Shown here: one piece after another, positions 47,443 through 50,302 of the stretch
How positions within the stretch are numbered: the stretch's first letter is position 1
Layout: each line of letters begins with the position of its first letter
Source: Bacteroidales bacterium
GTDB lineage: Bacteria; Bacteroidota; Bacteroidia; Bacteroidales; F082
Reading direction: 5' to 3'
Assembly: GCA_017508895.1 (NCBI GenBank)
Contig: JAFWRA010000075.1
Location: 1-50,302 of the forward strand
DNA length: 50,302 nucleotides
Position numbers and translations under genes: made by a program
Notes under the pieces: generated by a model
What the model was told of the DNA's origin: nothing
The model's database searches: none
The model's input: only the letters and a program-made list of their open reading frames with translations

Positions 47443-48675
47443 ATGAAATTCAAGCATTTACTTACTGCAACCGCTTTGATGCTCAGCATCAGCGTCGTTG
47501 CCCAGCCTCAGGCTAAAAACGAGGAAGCCAAGGAAGAAGAAGGCTTCAAGTTCACCACCATTAAGGAGCTTCCCGTCACCTCCGTGAAAGACCAGAATCA
47601 AGCTGGTACCTGCTGGTGCTACAGCTCACTGGCATTCTTTGAGGCCGAGCTGCTCCGCATGGGCAAGCCCGAGTACGACTTCTCCGAAATGTACATCGTC
47701 TACAAGACCTACCTCGACCGCGCTGAAGCCGCTGTCCGTACCCATGGCGACGTATCCTTCTCGCAAGGTGGTTCTTTCGGTGATGTGCTGTATGCCATCA
47801 AACACTATGGCCTCGTTCCCGACGAACTGATGCCCGCTGGTGCCATGCACGGCGATTCACTGTCGAACTTCACCGAGCTCTCCGCTGTCACCGATCCATA
47901 CGTGGAAGGTGTCATCAAGAGCCGCAAGATTCAAATGGACAAGGACGGCAATCCGCTTTGGAAGAAGGGTTTGGCTGGCATTTATGACGCCTACCTTGGT
48001 GTTCCTCCGACCGAATTTACCTACAACGGCAAGAAGTACACACCTATGACCTTCGCCGAGTCGACAGGCCTCAACATGAACGACTACATCAACTTGACTT
48101 CGTTCACGCACCATCCTTTCTATGAGCCTTTCGTCATTGAAGTGCAGGACAACTGGCGTTGGGGACAGGCATGGAACCTCCCCATCGACGAGTTCATGCA
48201 GGTGATGGACAACGCCATTGACAAAGGTTATCCGATTGCTTGGGGCAGCGACGTCAGCGAAGCTGGTTGGCTCCGTGGCAAGATGGCCGGTGTAGCTGTC
48301 CTCCCCGACCTCGAAGCCAAAGGCCGCGACCTTCAAGGTAGCGACATGGCTCACTGGCTGGGCATGAGTGCCGCCGACCGTAAGAAAGAAGCACAAAATG
48401 GTCCTACCCCACAAAAGTGGGTCACCCAAAAGGAACGTCAGATTGCATACGACAACTATGAGACCGGCGACGACCATGGTATGCTCATCTACGGTACCGC
48501 TAAGGACCAAATCGGCAACGAGTACTTCATTGTGAAGAACAGCTGGGGCGATGCTGGCCAGTACAATGGCATTTGGTATGTCAGCAAGGCTTTCGTCCGC
48601 TACAAGACCTTGAACATCGTGGTCCACAAGGACGCCCTGCCGAAGGACATCGCCAAGAAACTCGGCATAAAGTAA
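47443..48675 (+). CDS. Exported C1 family (bleomycin-hydrolase-like) cysteine peptidase, copy 2
   Basis: The 410-residue protein has a signal peptide (MKFKHLLTATALMLSISVVAQ) and the same triad as copy 1: Cys57 in QAGTCWCYSSLAFFEAEL, His345 in GDDHGMLIYGTAKD and Asn366 in IVKNSWGDAGQYNGIWY. It is about 31 residues longer, mostly in the region around residue 290 (MAHWLGMSAADRKKEAQNG), which might change the substrate pocket. Codon use is even more C-biased than in copy 1. A strong terminator follows. The two copies may be peptidases of the periplasm that finish what C10 begins; this is inferred from the neighbourhood only. Confidence 0.93.
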   Translation: MKFKHLLTATALMLSISVVAQPQAKNEEAKEEEGFKFTTIKELPVTSVKDQNQAGTCWCYSSLAFFEAELLRMGKPEYDFSEMYIVYKTYLDRAEAAVRTHGDVSFSQGGSFGDVLYAIKHYGLVPDELMPAGAMHGDSLSNFTELSAVTDPYVEGVIKSRKIQMDKDGNPLWKKGLAGIYDAYLGVPPTEFTYNGKKYTPMTFAESTGLNMNDYINLTSFTHHPFYEPFVIEVQDNWRWGQAWNLPIDEFMQVMDNAIDKGYPIAWGSDVSEAGWLRGKMAGVAVLPDLEAKGRDLQGSDMAHWLGMSAADRKKEAQNGPTPQKWVTQKERQIAYDNYETGDDHGMLIYGTAKDQIGNEYFIVKNSWGDAGQYNGIWYVSKAFVRYKTLNIVVHKDALPKDIAKKLGIK

Positions 48676-48695
48676 TCATTGGTTTTTCAAACACG

Positions 48696-48734
48696 AAAAA
48701 AGGGAGAGCTTTTCGAAAGGCTTTCCCTTTTTTA
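48696..48734 (+). terminator. terminator of the C10-C1-C1 group
   Basis: AAAAAAGGGAGAGC (from 48696) and GCTTTCCCTTTTTT (to 48733) form a stem with one G-T pair and a loop of about 10 nt. The T-run is in the right arm. Confidence 0.85.
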
Positions 48735-48745
48735 CTATGGCTTAT

Positions 48746-48825
48746 GGCCTATGACTATGACCATTTCACCTAATGCGTGAACGCTGTGCCCTCGGAAAAA
48801 ATGGTCATTGTCATAGTCATTGGCC
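48746..48825. repeat. palindromic word-repeat element after the protease group
   Basis: GGCCTATGACTATGACCATT (48746-48765) pairs, with one 6-bp insertion, with AATGGTCATTGTCATAGTCATTGGCC (48800-48825, given here as position range because of its length). The words ATGACTATG and CATTGTCATAGTCATTGGCC recur in the elements at 25635 and 38481. The minus-strand yitT gene ends 12 bp further on. Confidence 0.7.
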
Positions 48826-48836
48826 ATTGTCAAAAG

Positions 48837-49727
48837 TCACTTCTTGATCTGCTCGAAGCCTTTACCGTAAGCGCCCATTACGGTGTTCATCGTCATGAAG
48901 GCCTTGGGGTCTTCGTCTTTAACTATCCTAAGTATTTGCTGCGACTCGCGCTTGTGGGCCACCACCATCAGGATAGGGCCTTCACGCTTGGTGTACCAGC
49001 CTGTGCCATTGATGACCGTCACGCCACGCTGCATTTCATTGACGATGCGGTTAGCCACCTTTTCAGGCTCCACCGTAAAAATGAAGGCCTGCACGGTCTG
49101 CTTATTGCCCGTCAGAACCAAGTCGATGCAATAGCTGCACACACCCATCACGACACAGCTGTAGATGAAGTCTTCCACCGTATTACCCACAATGAAGCCG
49201 CAAGCGATGATGATGATGTCGAGGATGAGGATGACGCGCCCTTGCGAGATGTTGCGGTATTTGCACACAATCATGGCAATGATATCGGTGCCGCCCGTGC
49301 TGCCTCCTTGTGTGAAGGCCACGCCGATACTCAAACCCGCCAAGCCGCCGCCAAGAATAGCTGCCAAGAAATGGTCGCTGACGAAAGGCTGCATCGTGCC
49401 AGCCATCATCGGATCAGTGATGAAATGCTGCAACAGCGACATGAACACTGATGCCATGATGATGGAATAGGCCGTCTTGATACCGAATCCCACACCGATA
49501 ATTTTCAACGCAATAAGCAACAAAATGGCATTAATGACGAACACCGTAATACCCGTGGAAATACCTGTGCCCCAATACACTAAAGCCGCAATACCACTCA
49601 CGCCGCCGCCCATAAGGTGGTTCGGGATGAGGAAGGCCGTCCAACCCAAGCACATGGTAAACAGCGCAAGGGTGATGATGACATAACGTTTTACCTCTTC
49701 TAAAACTTGTTTGTTCGATGCTTTCAT
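48837..49727 (-). CDS. YitT family membrane protein (DUF161/DUF2179)
   Basis: The 296-residue protein has about five to six membrane segments in residues 15-195 (YVIITLALFTMCLGWTAFLIP, LAAILGGGLAGLSIGVAF, ILILDIIIIACGFIVG) with the YitT motifs NHLMGGGVSGIA and TQGGSTGGTDI. The soluble DUF2179 domain fills the last 90 residues (GTGWYTKREGPILMVVAHKRE). I use ATG 49727; the upstream TTG at 49751 overlaps the -7 element TACTTTTG (49749-49756), which excludes it. No function is established for the family; some are proposed to be transport proteins. Divergent from the sigma factor gene. Confidence 0.88.
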   Translation of the reverse strand: MKASNKQVLEEVKRYVIITLALFTMCLGWTAFLIPNHLMGGGVSGIAALVYWGTGISTGITVFVINAILLLIALKIIGVGFGIKTAYSIIMASVFMSLLQHFITDPMMAGTMQPFVSDHFLAAILGGGLAGLSIGVAFTQGGSTGGTDIIAMIVCKYRNISQGRVILILDIIIIACGFIVGNTVEDFIYSCVVMGVCSYCIDLVLTGNKQTVQAFIFTVEPEKVANRIVNEMQRGVTVINGTGWYTKREGPILMVVAHKRESQQILRIVKDEDPKAFMTMNTVMGAYGKGFEQIKK

Positions 49728-49748
49728 AATTCGTTGAGTTTTATTGGG

Positions 49749-49756
49749 CAAAAGTA
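49749..49756 (-). promoter_or_regulatory. -7 element of the yitT-like gene
   Basis: TACTTTTG on the minus strand, 21 bp before ATG 49727. Confidence 0.55.
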
Positions 49757-49797
49757 ATACATTTTATCGATTTAGTGGACACATCTATTTCTTTCCT

Positions 49798-49805
49798 TAT
49801 TTTTG
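49798..49805 (+). promoter_or_regulatory. -7 element of the sigma factor gene
   Basis: TATTTTTG, 59 bp before ATG 49865. The leader contains a 13-residue ORF (49814-49855, MSQNGTLNRLMIV) ending 9 nt before the sigma ATG. Confidence 0.55.
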
Positions 49806-49864
49806 TGTCGCCCATGTCACAAAACGGCACTCTCAATCGTCTTATGATTGTATAAGTTCGCAAG

Positions 49865-50302
49865 ATGGACCCCGAATTTGAAAAGACATATCGAGACCAC
49901 TACCCGAAACTGTACAGGATTGCGGCCAAGATGCTGCAAGACCCAGAGGGCGCAAAGGATGTCGTACAAGACGTATTCACGGCGTATTATTTTGCGATGA
50001 GCAACGAAAAAGTCATTCGCGACACGAAAAACTGGCTCGTCAGGAGTACCATCAACAAAGGAATCGACTACAAACGGAAAACGGCAAGGAACGTCACGAT
50101 AGAAAGCACTCTGCCCGAAACAAATGAAAGCACTCAAGACGAGGCTTCCGACATCCTCAATGCGATAGCGCATCTCAACGAGAAGGAACAAACGCTTGCG
50201 GTGCTTTACAGCGAGGGCTATTCCTACAAGGAAATCGCTGAAATGACGGGGCGCAAACTGCCATCCATCGGGAAAACCTTGTCGAGAATCATGGAAAAAA
50301 TC
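49865..50302 (+). CDS. ECF-type sigma-70 factor (3' cut by window)
   Basis: The frame is open from ATG 49865 to the window end (146 codons visible). It begins MDPEFEKTYRDHYPKLYRIA, and region 2 (about 5-75) contains DVVQDVFTAYYFAM and DTKNWLVRSTINKGID, the region 2.4-like segment. Region 4 (from about 108) has LNEKEQTLAVLYSEGYSYKE and EIAEMTGRKLPSIGKTLSR, a helix-turn-helix that would read -35 DNA. The linker is short (Glu/Asn/Thr-rich), as in ECF factors. In Bacteroidota such factors often sit beside anti-sigma FecR-type genes, which would lie beyond the window. Regulon unknown. Confidence 0.9.
   Translation, partial: MDPEFEKTYRDHYPKLYRIAAKMLQDPEGAKDVVQDVFTAYYFAMSNEKVIRDTKNWLVRSTINKGIDYKRKTARNVTIESTLPETNESTQDEASDILNAIAHLNEKEQTLAVLYSEGYSYKEIAEMTGRKLPSIGKTLSRIMEKI

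Noticed and set aside
1..50302. tRNA, rRNA or known riboswitch
   Set aside because: No cloverleaf-like sequence or recognisable riboswitch core was noticed; a covariance-model search would be decisive.

Overview
The window reads as chromosomal DNA of an uncultured Bacteroidales-type bacterium (phylum Bacteroidota), probably an anaerobic gut or rumen lineage. The grounds are these: at least fifteen starts are preceded by the Bacteroidota -7 element TAnnTTTG; Shine-Dalgarno sequences are nearly absent; seven proteins end in a type IX secretion (T9SS) type A C-terminal sorting domain; there is an LPS Kdo transferase, a PPi-type phosphofructokinase, GH92 and GH20 glycosidases, a CBM20-GH77 amylomaltase and a head-GIN (DUF2807) lipoprotein. 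No tRNA, rRNA, CRISPR array, transposase or phage gene was seen.

Layout. 1-2.9 kb: the tail of a DUF805 membrane protein and a large secreted C10 cysteine protease. 3-7.5 kb (minus): PPi-phosphofructokinase and a GH92 alpha-mannosidase lipoprotein. 7.6-13.9 kb: three tandem paralogous T9SS-exported Asp-box (BNR/sialidase-like) proteins, each with its own promoter and terminator. 14-17.1 kb (minus): a PdxA-like protein with altered active-site residues, then waaA downstream of an outer-membrane beta-barrel gene. 17.2-22.7 kb: a 1381-residue secreted subtilisin divergent from an M16 zinc protease. 23-25 kb: a T9SS protein of unknown function inside a duplicated regulatory frame, followed by a second copy of that frame with no gene in it. 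25.1-28 kb: purE, hpt, adk and a hexapeptide acyltransferase. 28.1-32.2 kb: a three-gene run of exported proteins (two CarboxypepD_reg-like proteins around an EreA/Tiki-like candidate hydrolase). 32.3-37.3 kb: malQ, a DUF2807 lipoprotein, deoC, osmC, a FlK-like thioesterase and a TSCPD protein. 37.4-41.1 kb: a lipoprotein with an apparently circularly permuted vWA fold, and a GH16-GH20 fusion. 41.2-43.3 kb: a secreted esterase and 5-formyl-THF cyclo-ligase. 43.4-48.7 kb: a secreted protease group (C10, C1, C1). 48.8-50.3 kb: a YitT membrane protein and the first 146 codons of an ECF sigma factor cut by the window end.

The secreted proteases (two C10, one S8, two C1, possibly M16) together with GH92, GH16-GH20 and GH77 fit a glycoprotein- and polysaccharide-degrading life style. 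Three of the proteases share a roughly 100-residue accessory domain bounded by two cysteines.

The most unusual signals are non-coding. (a) A promoter/leader/terminator frame present twice, once with a gene and once empty, carrying paired TTAAA-CGGAAT direct repeats 20 bp apart. (b) A set of intergenic palindromes built from short repeated words; the words differ from site to site but several cores share TCGCTT-like sequence. (c) An AT-rich leader element (TTGAATTTTAAATCTTTAAA type) sitting in the same orientation directly in front of three unrelated start codons. The most unusual protein signals are the permuted vWA protein, the PdxA-like protein that lacks the expected ligands, and the GH16-GH20 fusion.
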